From: Hoeflea sp.
GTDB taxonomy: Bacteria > Pseudomonadota > Alphaproteobacteria > Rhizobiales > Rhizobiaceae
Length of the DNA stretch: 64,000 bases
Direction: 5' to 3'
Assembly (NCBI GenBank): GCA_020637795.1
Contig: JACKJT010000002.1
Location: 434,001-498,000 of the forward strand
Notes under the pieces: model-generated
Databases searched by the model: none
What the model was told of the DNA's origin: nothing
Seen by the model: the letters and a program-made list of their open reading frames with translations, nothing else
Part shown: piece after piece, positions 37,153-45,613 of the stretch
Layout of the letters: every line of letters starts with the position of its first letter
How positions within the stretch are numbered: the stretch's first letter is position 1
Translations under genes and position numbers: made by a program

Positions 37153-37212
37153 AGCATCAACCGAACACGGCGGCCGAACTTCCGGACACCGTCACAATGA
37201 AAGGAAAACACC

Positions 37213-37356
37213 ATGAACTTCCGTAAGGCTTACAAGGACTGGCGCGACTACCGCAACACCGTCAACGAACTGTCCCGCATGTCGCAGCGCGAACTCAACG
37301 ACCTCGGCATCTCCCGCGGTGACATCCCGTTCGTTGCACGCCGTCCCGGCAAGTAA
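37213..37356 (+). CDS. DUF1127 small protein 2
   Basis: A 47-residue protein with the DUF1127 core ELSRMSQRELNDLGISRGDI, followed by PFVARRPGK, and N-terminal FRKAYKDWRDYRNT. It has a ribosome site AAAGGA seven bases before ATG 37213. It is the closest relative of copy 1 in the window and probably arose by tandem duplication. No CCTCC hairpin follows; a GNRA-type terminator does. It is expressed from its own promoter copy. Function probably RNA-related by family, not shown here. Confidence 0.9.
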   Translation: MNFRKAYKDWRDYRNTVNELSRMSQRELNDLGISRGDIPFVARRPGK

Positions 37357-37398
37357 CAGCGCGAGACCTCTGCCCGGCCGATGGCCGGTCATTCAAAC

Positions 37399-37430
37399 GG
37401 CGCCCTGGCAACAGGGCGCTGTTTCTGTTT
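37399..37430 (+). terminator. Intrinsic terminator of DUF1127 gene 2
   Basis: GCGCCCTG (37400-37407) and CAGGGCGC (37412-37419) pair around a GCAA tetraloop, followed by TGTTTCTGTTT. Confidence 0.82.
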
Positions 37431-37567
37431 GGGCAGCCATCCTCCACTCTCTGGAGGCGCACTGCGATACCCTGCCCGCTCGCGCTATGGCTTGTTTTTG
37501 ATCATTTTCAAAAGTTGACGAACCAATAATCCAGCCATTCCGGAAGCGCATATCAGACTTGCGAATA

Positions 37568-37602
37568 TTGCGCTGCACAAATGGTCGGCAAACGCCTATA
37601 TG
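37568..37602 (+). promoter_or_regulatory. Conserved DUF1127 promoter/operator, copy 3
   Basis: TTGCGCTGCACAAA at 37568-37581 and AACGCCTATAT at 37591-37601, same 23-base offset as the other two copies. Only one base of the upstream box differs; flanking sequence is not conserved. Confidence 0.75.
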
Positions 37603-37664
37603 GCAGGCATCAGATTGAGTAAACCGTCATCACTGCCCGGACGGGCATACCCGAGGAGACTGCC

Positions 37665-37811
37665 ATGAAATTCTTCAGCAAAGCTCGCACCTGGATGAAA
37701 ACCCGCCAGACTGCACAGGAACTTGCAAACCTTTCCAACGAAACCCTGGCCGACATCGGCCTGACCCGTTTCGACATCGACAATGTGGCTCGCGGCCTTC
37801 GTACCCGCTAA
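37665..37811 (+). CDS. DUF1127 small protein 3
   Basis: A 48-residue protein with core ELANLSNETLADIGLTRFDI and a C-terminus NVARGLRTR. It is the most divergent of the three: it lacks the RGDIPF segment and has fewer acidic residues before it. GAGGAG lies about six bases before the ATG. It has its own promoter copy and terminator, so is a separate transcription unit, and lies 110 bases upstream of trmFO. Confidence 0.88.
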   Translation: MKFFSKARTWMKTRQTAQELANLSNETLADIGLTRFDIDNVARGLRTR

Positions 37812-37835
37812 TCGCATATCGCATGACCGCTCGTT

Positions 37836-37865
37836 ACGGCGTCCCCCGGGACGCCGTTTTCGTTT
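37836..37865 (+). terminator. Intrinsic terminator of DUF1127 gene 3
   Basis: ACGGCGTCC (37836-37844) pairs with GGACGCCGT (37849-37857) around CCCG, followed by TTTCGTTT. It should separate the gene from trmFO. Confidence 0.85.
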
Positions 37866-37921
37866 CTGGATCGATAACAAACATCTTTGAGACGGGATCG
37901 CGCCCGTGGTAAACGGACGCC

Positions 37922-39361
37922 ATGACCAAGTCCAATTCTCCCCACTCCCCCATCCATGTTGTCGGCGGCGGCCTCGCCGGCTCTGAAGCGGCCTGGCAGA
38001 TCGCCCGGCGCGGCCTGCCCGTGATCCTGCACGAGATGCGGCCGGTGCGCGGCACCGAAGCCCACAAGACCGACAGCCTGGCTGAGCTGGTCTGTTCCAA
38101 CTCGTTCCGCTCGGACGACGCCGAAAACAACGCGGTCGGGGTCATTCACGCCGAAATGCGCATGGCGGGTTCGCTCATCATGTCCTGCGCCGACGCCAAC
38201 CAGGTTCCCGCCGGCGGCGCGCTTGCTGTCGACCGCGAAGGTTTCGCCCAGGCCGTGACCGACGCCATCGCTGCCGAGCCGCTGATCACCATTGCCCGTG
38301 AGGAAGTCACCGGCCTGCCGCCGGCTGACTGGGACCAGACCATCATTGCCACAGGCCCGTTGACGGCGCCTGGGCTGGCGGAAGCGATCAGCACCGAAAC
38401 CGGACAGGATGCGCTGGCCTTCTTCGATGCCATCGCACCAATCATTCACACCGACTCGATCGACATGTCGGTCTGCTGGTTCCAGTCGCGCTACGACAAG
38501 GTCGGCCCCGGCGGCACCGGCAAGGACTATATCAACTGTCCGATGGACAAGGATCAGTACGACGCCTTCATCGACGCGCTGGTCGGCGGCGACACCACAG
38601 GCTTCAAGGAATGGGAAGGCACGCCCTATTTCGATGGCTGCCTGCCGATCGAGATCATGGCCGAGCGCGGCCGCGAGACGCTTCGGCACGGCCCGATGAA
38701 GCCGATGGGCCTGACCAATGCGCATCAGCCCGACATCAAGCCCTACGCCGTCGTCCAGCTGCGCCAGGACAATGCGCTCGGCACGCTCTACAACATGGTC
38801 GGCTTCCAGACGAAGCTGAAATACGGCGCCCAGGCCGACATCTTCCGGTTGATCCCGGGTCTCGAGAATGCGGAGTTCGCGCGTCTCGGCGGCCTGCATC
38901 GCAACACCTATCTGAATTCGCCGCTGCTGCTGGACCAGAGCCTGCAGCTCAGGAGCCGCCCGGGCCTGCGCTTTGCCGGCCAGATCACCGGTTGCGAGGG
39001 CTATGTTGAAAGTGCCGCCATCGGTCTTCTCGCCGGACGCTTCGCCGCCGCCGAACGGCTGGGGGACAAGCTGCCTCCACCGCCGCTGACGTCGGCCTTC
39101 GGGGCGCTGCTCAACCACATCACCGGCGGCCATATCGTCAGTGATGACGAGCCGGGCAAGCGCTCGTTCCAGCCGATGAACGTCAATTTCGGCCTGTTTC
39201 CGCCGCTCGAGCCTGGCGCCATTGTCCGCCCCGAAGGCGGTGGGCGGTTCCGCGGCAAGGAAAAGGCCAAGGCCAAGAAGCAGGCGATGGCCCGCCGGGC
39301 CTTGGCCGACTTTGCCGCATGGCTCGGCCACGCCCCGGTTGCCGCCGACGCCGCCGAATAG
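37922..39361 (+). CDS. trmFO: Methylenetetrahydrofolate-tRNA-(uracil-5-)-methyltransferase TrmFO
   Basis: A 479-residue FAD- and folate-dependent enzyme that makes the T-loop ribothymidine (m5U54) of tRNAs. The FAD motif is HVVGGGLAGSEAAWQIARRG. The family segment LVCSNSFRSDDAENNAVG includes one of the functional cysteines, and ITGCEGYVESAAIGLLAGR completes the dinucleotide site. The last 20 residues are a basic, alanine-rich extension. ATG 37922 directly begins the FAD domain. It follows the terminator of the third DUF1127 gene. Confidence 0.96.
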   Translation: MTKSNSPHSPIHVVGGGLAGSEAAWQIARRGLPVILHEMRPVRGTEAHKTDSLAELVCSNSFRSDDAENNAVGVIHAEMRMAGSLIMSCADANQVPAGGALAVDREGFAQAVTDAIAAEPLITIAREEVTGLPPADWDQTIIATGPLTAPGLAEAISTETGQDALAFFDAIAPIIHTDSIDMSVCWFQSRYDKVGPGGTGKDYINCPMDKDQYDAFIDALVGGDTTGFKEWEGTPYFDGCLPIEIMAERGRETLRHGPMKPMGLTNAHQPDIKPYAVVQLRQDNALGTLYNMVGFQTKLKYGAQADIFRLIPGLENAEFARLGGLHRNTYLNSPLLLDQSLQLRSRPGLRFAGQITGCEGYVESAAIGLLAGRFAAAERLGDKLPPPPLTSAFGALLNHITGGHIVSDDEPGKRSFQPMNVNFGLFPPLEPGAIVRPEGGGRFRGKEKAKAKKQAMARRALADFAAWLGHAPVAADAAE

Positions 39362-39439
39362 CGCCATTCATCCGGCCGGACGATTGACCTCCGCCATCTG
39401 TCGTTTCACCATGCCGCAGGCAACAGACAGGAGGGAGCC

Positions 39440-40075
39440 ATGCGATTTGAAATCGGGAAAATTCACAGGAATCTGCAAGCCTTGGCGGCAGTCACGATGC
39501 TCGTCGCGTTGGGCACGGCACCGGCACCGGCACTGGCCGAACCCGAATGTGCCGATGAGGTTCGCGCCCTGATGCAGGGCTTGGGCCCCAGTGAAACCGC
39601 CGTTAAAAGCCGGTCGACCACGACGATGGCGGGCGGCCACACCATGGTCAATCTCGGACTGAGCGACGGCAAGAACCACCTGAGCATGGACGAGGACGGC
39701 TCGCCGGTCTCGCTCTTTCGCGAAGACAAGTTCTATACCACCCCCGACAAGGGCGAGACCTGGACGCTGGTGCAGACCTATTCGCCCGAAGTGATGGCAC
39801 AGTCCCGCGACGGGCTCGCCTCCCAGGCCGAGAAGGCGACCAACATCACCTGTACCTACGGCGTCGACCTCGACGGCAAGACCGTCAACCACTTCACCGT
39901 CGACTACGCCATCTACAACACCGGCACCCCGGTCCACGGCGAATACTGGGTCGATCCGGAATCCGGTTTTGCCTGGAAGGCCAGGACGGTCAGCGATCCG
40001 GGTGGCAACGAGATCGTCATCGAACAGGTGAGCGAACCTGCGCCGGGGGAAAGCCCGCCAGATCCCGAGAACTGA
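39440..40075 (+). CDS. Secreted hypothetical protein
   Basis: A 211-residue protein with a Sec signal peptide: basic N-terminus, hydrophobic core (LAAVTMLVALGTAPAPALA) and likely cleavage after ALA near residue 33. The mature part has two cysteines (PECADE and NITCTYG) that could form a disulphide. No domain recognised. A strong GGAGGGAG precedes ATG 39440. It is 78 bases after trmFO and convergent with the sterol desaturase-family gene. Function unknown. Confidence 0.8.
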   Translation: MRFEIGKIHRNLQALAAVTMLVALGTAPAPALAEPECADEVRALMQGLGPSETAVKSRSTTTMAGGHTMVNLGLSDGKNHLSMDEDGSPVSLFREDKFYTTPDKGETWTLVQTYSPEVMAQSRDGLASQAEKATNITCTYGVDLDGKTVNHFTVDYAIYNTGTPVHGEYWVDPESGFAWKARTVSDPGGNEIVIEQVSEPAPGESPPDPEN

Positions 40076-40118
40076 TCGCCGGACGTCAGGCCAGTGAATG
40101 GAACCCTTGCGCGGATGG

Positions 40119-41096
40119 CTATTCGGCTGCCGCGACCGGTTCTGTTGCGCGGGAGCCTGCGCCGCCGTCCGGCAGTCCGGGCGTGCCCGCTGCCTGTGGA
40201 TTGCGGGCCACATAGTCGGCCTTCAGCGCCTCAGACCCCATCCGCGATCCATCATGGCTCCACCCCGGCGGTGCGAATAGGTAGGCGAGCCGCTGCCTGA
40301 TGCTCAGACCCGGCCGAAGCGCATCCCTGAACATGTCGACCCACTCGTGAAACGCCACCCTGAGCGGATTGAACGTGCCGATGTTCTTGACGATGCCGTA
40401 GCGCGGCATGTCCTCGTCGAGCTCCGGCACGAAGGTCCCGAACATCCGGTCCCAGATGATCAGCGTGCCGGCGTAGTTGGAATCGAGATAGCGCGGATTG
40501 GTGGCGTGATGCACCCGGTGGTGCGACGGCGTGTTGAAGATCCATTCGATCGGCTTCCACATCCTGCCGATCGTCTCGGTGTGTATCCAGAACTGGTAGA
40601 CCAGGTTGAGACCGCCCACGAACAACAGCAGCACCGGGTGGAATCCGAGCAGCGCCAGCGGGATTCTGAGGATGAACATGCCGGTGAATGTCCCGGTCCA
40701 GCTCTGCCTCAGCGCGGTCGAAAGGTTGTAGTGCTGCGAGGAGTGGTGAATGACGTGCTCGGCCCACACCCAGCGGCAACGGTGCGCGATCCGATGGTAC
40801 CAGTAGTAGCGCAGGTCATCGAGAACGAAGCAAAGCGCGATCACCGCCCAGGATGTGCCGAGATCGACGATCCGGAACTGCCAGGTCCACATCAGCACGC
40901 CAAATGCGACAAAGCCCAGCAGCAGGCCGGAGGCGACATTGCCCACCCCCATCAAGAGCGACGTCGTCGTATCGCGGGTCTCGTAGTCTCCGCGCCCCTT
41001 GAAATAGCGGATCACCAGCAACTCGATCAGGATGGCGACGACGAAGAACGGTATCGCCAGCTGGGTTACATCCGGAAAATCCTTGAGATCAGGCAT
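40119..41096 (-). CDS. Sterol desaturase / fatty acid hydroxylase family protein
   Basis: A 325-residue integral membrane di-iron protein. The eight-histidine signature of the superfamily is present: HRIAH, HVIHHSSQHYN and HRVHHATN. Hydrophobic helices flank these boxes. Members hydroxylate or desaturate lipids, sterols, ornithine lipids or carotenoids; the substrate is not predictable. ATG 41096 has GGAGG nine bases upstream and overlaps the previous gene by eight bases, so an upstream in-frame extension to 41276 is rejected. A phytoene/squalene-synthase-like gene is nearby but is more likely a complex I factor. Confidence 0.9.
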   Translation of the reverse strand: MPDLKDFPDVTQLAIPFFVVAILIELLVIRYFKGRGDYETRDTTTSLLMGVGNVASGLLLGFVAFGVLMWTWQFRIVDLGTSWAVIALCFVLDDLRYYWYHRIAHRCRWVWAEHVIHHSSQHYNLSTALRQSWTGTFTGMFILRIPLALLGFHPVLLLFVGGLNLVYQFWIHTETIGRMWKPIEWIFNTPSHHRVHHATNPRYLDSNYAGTLIIWDRMFGTFVPELDEDMPRYGIVKNIGTFNPLRVAFHEWVDMFRDALRPGLSIRQRLAYLFAPPGWSHDGSRMGSEALKADYVARNPQAAGTPGLPDGGAGSRATEPVAAAE

Positions 41097-41547
41097 TCCC
41101 GTTGTCCTCCGGAGCATCGAGCGCCGGGCTCGCCAGGGCGAACCCGCCGCACAGCCACAAGGAGACCTCCGCGGCGTCCTCGGCCGACGCGAACACATAG
41201 TCTCCGCCCTTGAGCGTCGATTCGTGGAACTCGATCCGCAATCCCGGCTGATCGTCGATCGGTTGCACGGCCACATCTCCGGGCAGGATCAGGCGCGCCA
41301 CATTGTGGCGCCCCATGCTCTGCATGAAACCGGTCTTGCCGTCCGCCAGCCGAAGGAAGCTGGCATTGCCGTCCTTCGTCATCGTCACCGAGCGGATCGC
41401 CTCGCCCGGATAGGCGCGCGCGAACTCAAGGATGACTTCGCCCGGGTCGCGATTGTCCTTCTGGCCGGACCCGCCGGTGTAGTGGACGGCGCCGATCACC
41501 AGTATGACCGCGAAGGCGACGACGACAATCAGGGCTCCAAGACTCAT
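41089..41547 (-). CDS. Hypothetical membrane-anchored protein
   Basis: A 152-residue protein with an N-terminal membrane helix (MSLGALIVVVAFAVILVIGAV) and a soluble domain of about 125 residues containing GEVILEFARAYPGEAIRSV and MQSMGRHNVARLIL. No domain recognised. Its stop overlaps the start of the sterol desaturase gene by eight bases, so the two are translated together. GGAGG lies five bases before ATG 41547. Confidence 0.8.
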   Translation of the reverse strand: MSLGALIVVVAFAVILVIGAVHYTGGSGQKDNRDPGEVILEFARAYPGEAIRSVTMTKDGNASFLRLADGKTGFMQSMGRHNVARLILPGDVAVQPIDDQPGLRIEFHESTLKGGDYVFASAEDAAEVSLWLCGGFALASPALDAPEDNGNA

Positions 41548-41689
41548 GCATTCCTCCGGCTTGACGCAACTCCCGACCACGTCAAGGTTTCCTGACTATG
41601 CCGTGCGAGCTCCAGAGGCGCAAGTCATCACAGTTTGCTTGCGCGAGACCGAATAACAGGGCCACAGAGGCCTTTTCCGATGAAAAAAG

Positions 41690-42553
41690 TCAGATTCTGC
41701 CGCGCCGCAGCGCCCGCCAGAGCTGAAACTGCCGACGCCATTGCGGCATGCGGACCGACCGGTCGAGACAATCCGCGCCCCTGCTCTGAGCCAGGTTAAA
41801 CACCGCGCTGGCAAGCGCAACCGGCAGATAGGCGGGCCTCACCGACGCGGGGAGATCGCCAAGCGCCGCCCTCGCCTTTTCCAGGTGCTCGCGCCCGAAC
41901 CCGGCAAAGGCACGAACCGCATTTGCAGCCCGTTCGCGATTGCTTCCGGAAAGAAAGCTGTCTCGGTCGAGCCCGGTGGCCGACAGCAGGTCTGCGGGTA
42001 TGAACAGCTGGCCCCGCGCTTGCGAGATCGGCAGCAGCATCAGATGCCCCGCCACCGCCTGGGCGACACCGGCATGTCCGCTCGCCGTGGCGGTCAAAGC
42101 CGATGTCGCGGGATCGAGAAGAAACGCCGTCATCTGCAAGAGCGACGATGCGGTTTCGCCGGCATAGCCCTCGTAGCTGGTCCGGTCGGGCATCGGGTCG
42201 TCGTAGAGGTCGAAGATCCGCGCATCGCACATGGCAATCAGCGGAGCAACCGGCATGGCGCGGCGGTCGATCACCTCGCGCAATAATGACGCTATCGGGT
42301 GGGCCTGCGCCTCGCCGTCCCTGTCACCCGTCAGCACCTCCCGCCACCATTGAAGACGCACTTCGCCGGGCAACGGTTCCCGCACCTTGTCGCGGATGGC
42401 TGCGATCTCGGCATTGAACAGAAACAGCGCCAGCAGATCGTCGCGCGCACCCTCCGGCATCAGCAGCAGCGCCAGGTAGCGATCGATGTCAGCCTCGCGC
42501 AGTTCGCCAAGCAATCGTGACCGGGCATCCATTGTCAGGGCTGGCGCCGGCAT
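41690..42553 (-). CDS. Squalene/phytoene synthase family protein (NDUFAF6-like)
   Basis: A 287-residue protein of the isoprenoid synthase fold. Typical phytoene synthases have two DxxxD motifs; here only weakly related acidic segments remain (AEIAAIRDKV; FDLYDDPMPD), and YEGYAGETASSLLQM is the family's conserved Y.YA..TAS. Its lost acidic sites and its position beside the Mth938-domain gene, in a conserved rhizobial cluster with secDF, make it more like the mitochondrial complex I assembly factor NDUFAF6 than a carotenoid enzyme. The ATG follows the Mth938 stop by five bases. Confidence 0.8.
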   Translation of the reverse strand: MPAPALTMDARSRLLGELREADIDRYLALLLMPEGARDDLLALFLFNAEIAAIRDKVREPLPGEVRLQWWREVLTGDRDGEAQAHPIASLLREVIDRRAMPVAPLIAMCDARIFDLYDDPMPDRTSYEGYAGETASSLLQMTAFLLDPATSALTATASGHAGVAQAVAGHLMLLPISQARGQLFIPADLLSATGLDRDSFLSGSNRERAANAVRAFAGFGREHLEKARAALGDLPASVRPAYLPVALASAVFNLAQSRGADCLDRSVRMPQWRRQFQLWRALRRGRI

Positions 42554-42558
42554 CGCGC

Positions 42559-42945
42559 TCAGACAGCGATCAGGGCGGCGGCCACCGCCCGCGATTCAGC
42601 CAGCATGACATTGTAGGTTCGCACGGCAGCCCCGGTGCTCATCGGATCCGACGAGACATTGGCCGCCCGCAGGGCCGTCTTCAGTTCCGCCGGCAAGGGC
42701 CGGATCGACATTCCGGTGCCAACCAGCAGGAACTCGATGTCCCGGGTCTCGGCCAGCACCCGCTGGAACAGCTCCAGCGTCAGCGGTTGATCCTCAACCA
42801 CGTCCCATCCGTGCACTCCAGAAGGCAGGCAGAGGATCGAGCCGCGATGCGACATGTCCGCGAACCGGAACCCGCCATTGCCATAGGCGTCGATCGGAGG
42901 ACGGCCCGGAAAATGCGCCGCGCGGATCTCGATGCCCGAGGCCAT
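42559..42945 (-). CDS. Mth938-like domain protein (NDUFAF3-like)
   Basis: A 128-residue protein of the DUF498/Mth938 family, homologous to human NDUFAF3, a complex I assembly factor. Characteristic segments are IDAYGNGGFRFADMSHRGSI and EFLLVGTGMSIRPLP; SDPMSTGAAVRTYNVMLAE ends the domain. The start lies three bases after the secDF stop, so it is cotranscribed with the Sec genes and with the NDUFAF6-like gene downstream. The biochemical function is not known. Confidence 0.92.
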   Translation of the reverse strand: MASGIEIRAAHFPGRPPIDAYGNGGFRFADMSHRGSILCLPSGVHGWDVVEDQPLTLELFQRVLAETRDIEFLLVGTGMSIRPLPAELKTALRAANVSSDPMSTGAAVRTYNVMLAESRAVAAALIAV

Positions 42946-42948
42946 TCC

Positions 42949-45519
42949 TCAGGCCCTGCTCTGGTCCGGAACTTCGGCCGAAGTCTCGGTTTCGCTGTCA
43001 TCGTCCAGTCCAACGCGAAAATTGTCCGCCCGCAGCTTGAACAGGATCAGCACCGGTGCCGCGATGAAGATCGAGGAATAGGTACCGATCACGACACCGA
43101 AGATCATCGCGAACGTAAACGACCGGATCACTTCGCCGCCGAAGAGGAACAGCGCCAGAAGCGCCAGAAGCGTTGTCACAGATGTCAGGATGGTACGCGG
43201 CAACATCTGGTTGATCGAAAGATCGAGCAACCCCGTCAGCGGCATCTTCTTGTACCGCCTGAGATTTTCGCGAACGCGGTCGTAGACCACCACCGTATCG
43301 TTGAGCGAATAGCCGACAATGGTCAGCACCGCCGCGATACTCGACAGGTTGAACTCGATCCCCGACACCACGAAAATGCCGATGGTCAGCACCACGTCAT
43401 GGACCGTTGCGATGATCGCGCCGAGTGCGAACTGCCACTCGAAGCGGAACCAGATATAGACCAGGATGGCCAGCAGTGACGCGATCACGGCAATGGTGCC
43501 GGCCTGCGCCAGCTCTCCCGAAACCGTCGGGCCGACAACCTCGACGCGGCGGATATCGTAATCGCCTTCGAGCTCGCCACGCACCAGCGTGATCACCGAC
43601 TGTTCGGCGTTTTCGCCACCACCTTGCGCCTGAACCCGGATCAGCACTTCACGCGGCGAGCCGAATTCCTGTGCCTGGATGTCGCCGAGATTGAGTTCCG
43701 ACAGCCGCGCACGGATATCGCCGACATCGGCGTTTCCGTCCTTGGCCTGGACCTCGATCATCGATCCGCCCTTGAAATCGATGCCGTAATTCATGTTGAT
43801 CGTGGCAAACAGTGCCATCGCCGCCAGCGACAGCACCGCGGAAGCCACGAAAGTGAAGCGGCGGAACTTCATGAAGCGGAAACTGAAATCCCGGATGATC
43901 GCGTCCAGCGCGCCCTTCGGCATCGATTTCGGCCGCCGCCGGCGCACCCATTCCGCCACCATCCAGCGCGTGAAGGTGAAAGCGGTAAACACGGTGGTGG
44001 CAATACCGACGGCAAGCGTCACAGCAAAACCGCGCACCGGACCGGTACCGAGATAAAACAGGATGACCGCGGCAATCAGCGTGGTGACGTTCGCATCCAG
44101 AATGGTGGCGAAGGCCTTGCTGAAGCCCGCATCGATCGCCTGAATCAGCGACCGGCCGGACCGGTGCTCTTCGCGAATGCGCTCGTAGATCAGCACGTTG
44201 GAGTCGACCGCCATGCCGACGGTGAGCACGATGCCGGCGATGCCCGGCAGGGTCAGCGTCGCCCCCAGCAGCGTCAGCACCGCGATGATCATGGTAACGT
44301 TGGCAATCAGCGCAAGGTTGGCGATGAAGCCAAGCATGCCGTAGGCCACGAACATGAACACCAGCACCAGCGTCGCACCGATGATACCGGCGATCTCGCC
44401 TGCAGCAACCGAATCCGCGCCAAGGCCTGGACCGACTGTCCGTTCCTCGATCACCGTCAGCGTGGCCGGCAGGGCGCCCGCACGCAGCAGGATCGCCAGA
44501 TCGTTGGCGCTCTGAACGTCGAAATTGCCCGAAATCTGTCCGGTGCCGCCGAGAATGGGCTCGCGGATCACCGGCGCGGAAACCACCTGGTCGTCAAGCA
44601 CGATGGCAAACGGCAGGCCGACATTCTGGGTGGTCGCCTGGCCGAACCGCTGTCCGCCCTTCGAATCGAAGCGGAAGCTGACGATCGGTTCGTTGGTCCG
44701 CTGGTCGTAGCCGGCCTGCGCGTCGACGAGATTCTCGCCCGAAACCAGCACCGAGCGCTGTACCAGGTAGGGCACCGGTGGATCATCGGTTGTGTAAAGA
44801 ACCTCGGAGTTGGCCGGCGGCCGTCCCTGAATGGCTTCCTGCACCGGCATGGAGGTATCCACCATCCGGAACGCCAGCTTTGCGGTCTGGTTGAGCAGGT
44901 TCTTCAGCCGCTCTGGATCGTCAAGTCCGGGAACCTGGACCAGGATGCGGTCAACGCCCTGGCGCTGGATCACCGGTTCCGTGGTCCCCAGTTCGTCGAT
45001 ACGCTTGCGCACCACCTCGATCGATTGCGCCACGGCCGATGAGACGCGATAGGTGATACCCTCATCGGTGAGCAGAATGCGCAACTGGCCCGGCTGGGTT
45101 TCCTCGATCGTCGCTTCCGCCACCGTGCCGCCGCCGAACAGCCCGGAATTGACCGGTTGCGTCAGTTCGTCAAGGATCTGCTTGGCTTCCTCGACCTTCG
45201 CATCGTCGCGAATCCGCACCTGCACCATCTGGCCGGTCCCGGACAATCCCGTGTAGCCGATCCCCGCTTCGCGCAGCAGCCGCCGGACATCGTCAACCGT
45301 CGTGGTCAACCGGTCCTTGATGATGTCCTGACGCTCCACCTGCAGCAGCATGTAGGAACCGCCCTGCAGATCGAGACCGAGCGTGAGTTTCTTCGATGGC
45401 GCCCATTCCGGCAGGCTGTCAGCCTGCTGTTGGCTCAGAAGGTTCGGAAACGCAAACACCACGCTGGCAAGGACTGCGAGCCAGATGAGGGTTGTCTTCC
45501 AACGGGAGAAATAAAGCAT
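42949..45519 (-). CDS. secDF: Fused protein translocase subunit SecDF
   Basis: An 856-residue fusion of SecD and SecF with 12 expected membrane helices. The first periplasmic domain (about 35-370) contains LGLDLQGGSYMLLQVE and RVDGIL-type P1 features; GMAVDSNVLIYERIREE and TIVGYSLNDTVVVYDRVREN are the proton-channel motifs of the SecD and SecF halves. It uses the proton-motive force to pull preproteins out at the periplasmic side. The SecD-SecF junction is near residue 540. It is 94 bases after yajC in the same operon; a stem-loop lies between. Confidence 0.96.
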   Translation of the reverse strand: MLYFSRWKTTLIWLAVLASVVFAFPNLLSQQQADSLPEWAPSKKLTLGLDLQGGSYMLLQVERQDIIKDRLTTTVDDVRRLLREAGIGYTGLSGTGQMVQVRIRDDAKVEEAKQILDELTQPVNSGLFGGGTVAEATIEETQPGQLRILLTDEGITYRVSSAVAQSIEVVRKRIDELGTTEPVIQRQGVDRILVQVPGLDDPERLKNLLNQTAKLAFRMVDTSMPVQEAIQGRPPANSEVLYTTDDPPVPYLVQRSVLVSGENLVDAQAGYDQRTNEPIVSFRFDSKGGQRFGQATTQNVGLPFAIVLDDQVVSAPVIREPILGGTGQISGNFDVQSANDLAILLRAGALPATLTVIEERTVGPGLGADSVAAGEIAGIIGATLVLVFMFVAYGMLGFIANLALIANVTMIIAVLTLLGATLTLPGIAGIVLTVGMAVDSNVLIYERIREEHRSGRSLIQAIDAGFSKAFATILDANVTTLIAAVILFYLGTGPVRGFAVTLAVGIATTVFTAFTFTRWMVAEWVRRRRPKSMPKGALDAIIRDFSFRFMKFRRFTFVASAVLSLAAMALFATINMNYGIDFKGGSMIEVQAKDGNADVGDIRARLSELNLGDIQAQEFGSPREVLIRVQAQGGGENAEQSVITLVRGELEGDYDIRRVEVVGPTVSGELAQAGTIAVIASLLAILVYIWFRFEWQFALGAIIATVHDVVLTIGIFVVSGIEFNLSSIAAVLTIVGYSLNDTVVVYDRVRENLRRYKKMPLTGLLDLSINQMLPRTILTSVTTLLALLALFLFGGEVIRSFTFAMIFGVVIGTYSSIFIAAPVLILFKLRADNFRVGLDDDSETETSAEVPDQSRA

Positions 45520-45578
45520 GGGGCTCTCGGTTCATCCTCGTGGACGAAAAAGGGTGAGATGACAGGCAACGCGGCCTG

Positions 45579-45604
45579 GCGGACAGGACCAACGTCCTGC
45601 CCGC
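45579..45604 (-). terminator. Intercistronic hairpin between yajC and secDF
   Basis: GCGGACAGGAC (45579-45589) and GTCCTGCCCGC (45594-45604) pair with one mismatch around CAAC. There is no T run, so it is likely a weak attenuator or mRNA-stability element ten bases after the yajC stop. Confidence 0.4.
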
Positions 45605-45613
45605 ATTATGCGG

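Noticed and set aside
36546..37602. CRISPR-like repeat reading of the three spaced motifs
   Set aside because: Only three copies about 450-570 bases apart, each before a gene; no cas genes. They are promoter elements.
41690..42553. Carotenoid biosynthesis locus (phytoene synthase plus desaturase-like gene)
   Set aside because: No crtI, crtE or crtY; the synthase-like protein has weak catalytic motifs and sits with an NDUFAF3-like gene.
43624..45042. A 472-codon open frame opposite secDF
   Set aside because: Composition (Arg, His, Asp, Gln-rich) is typical of antisense frames and no domain is visible.
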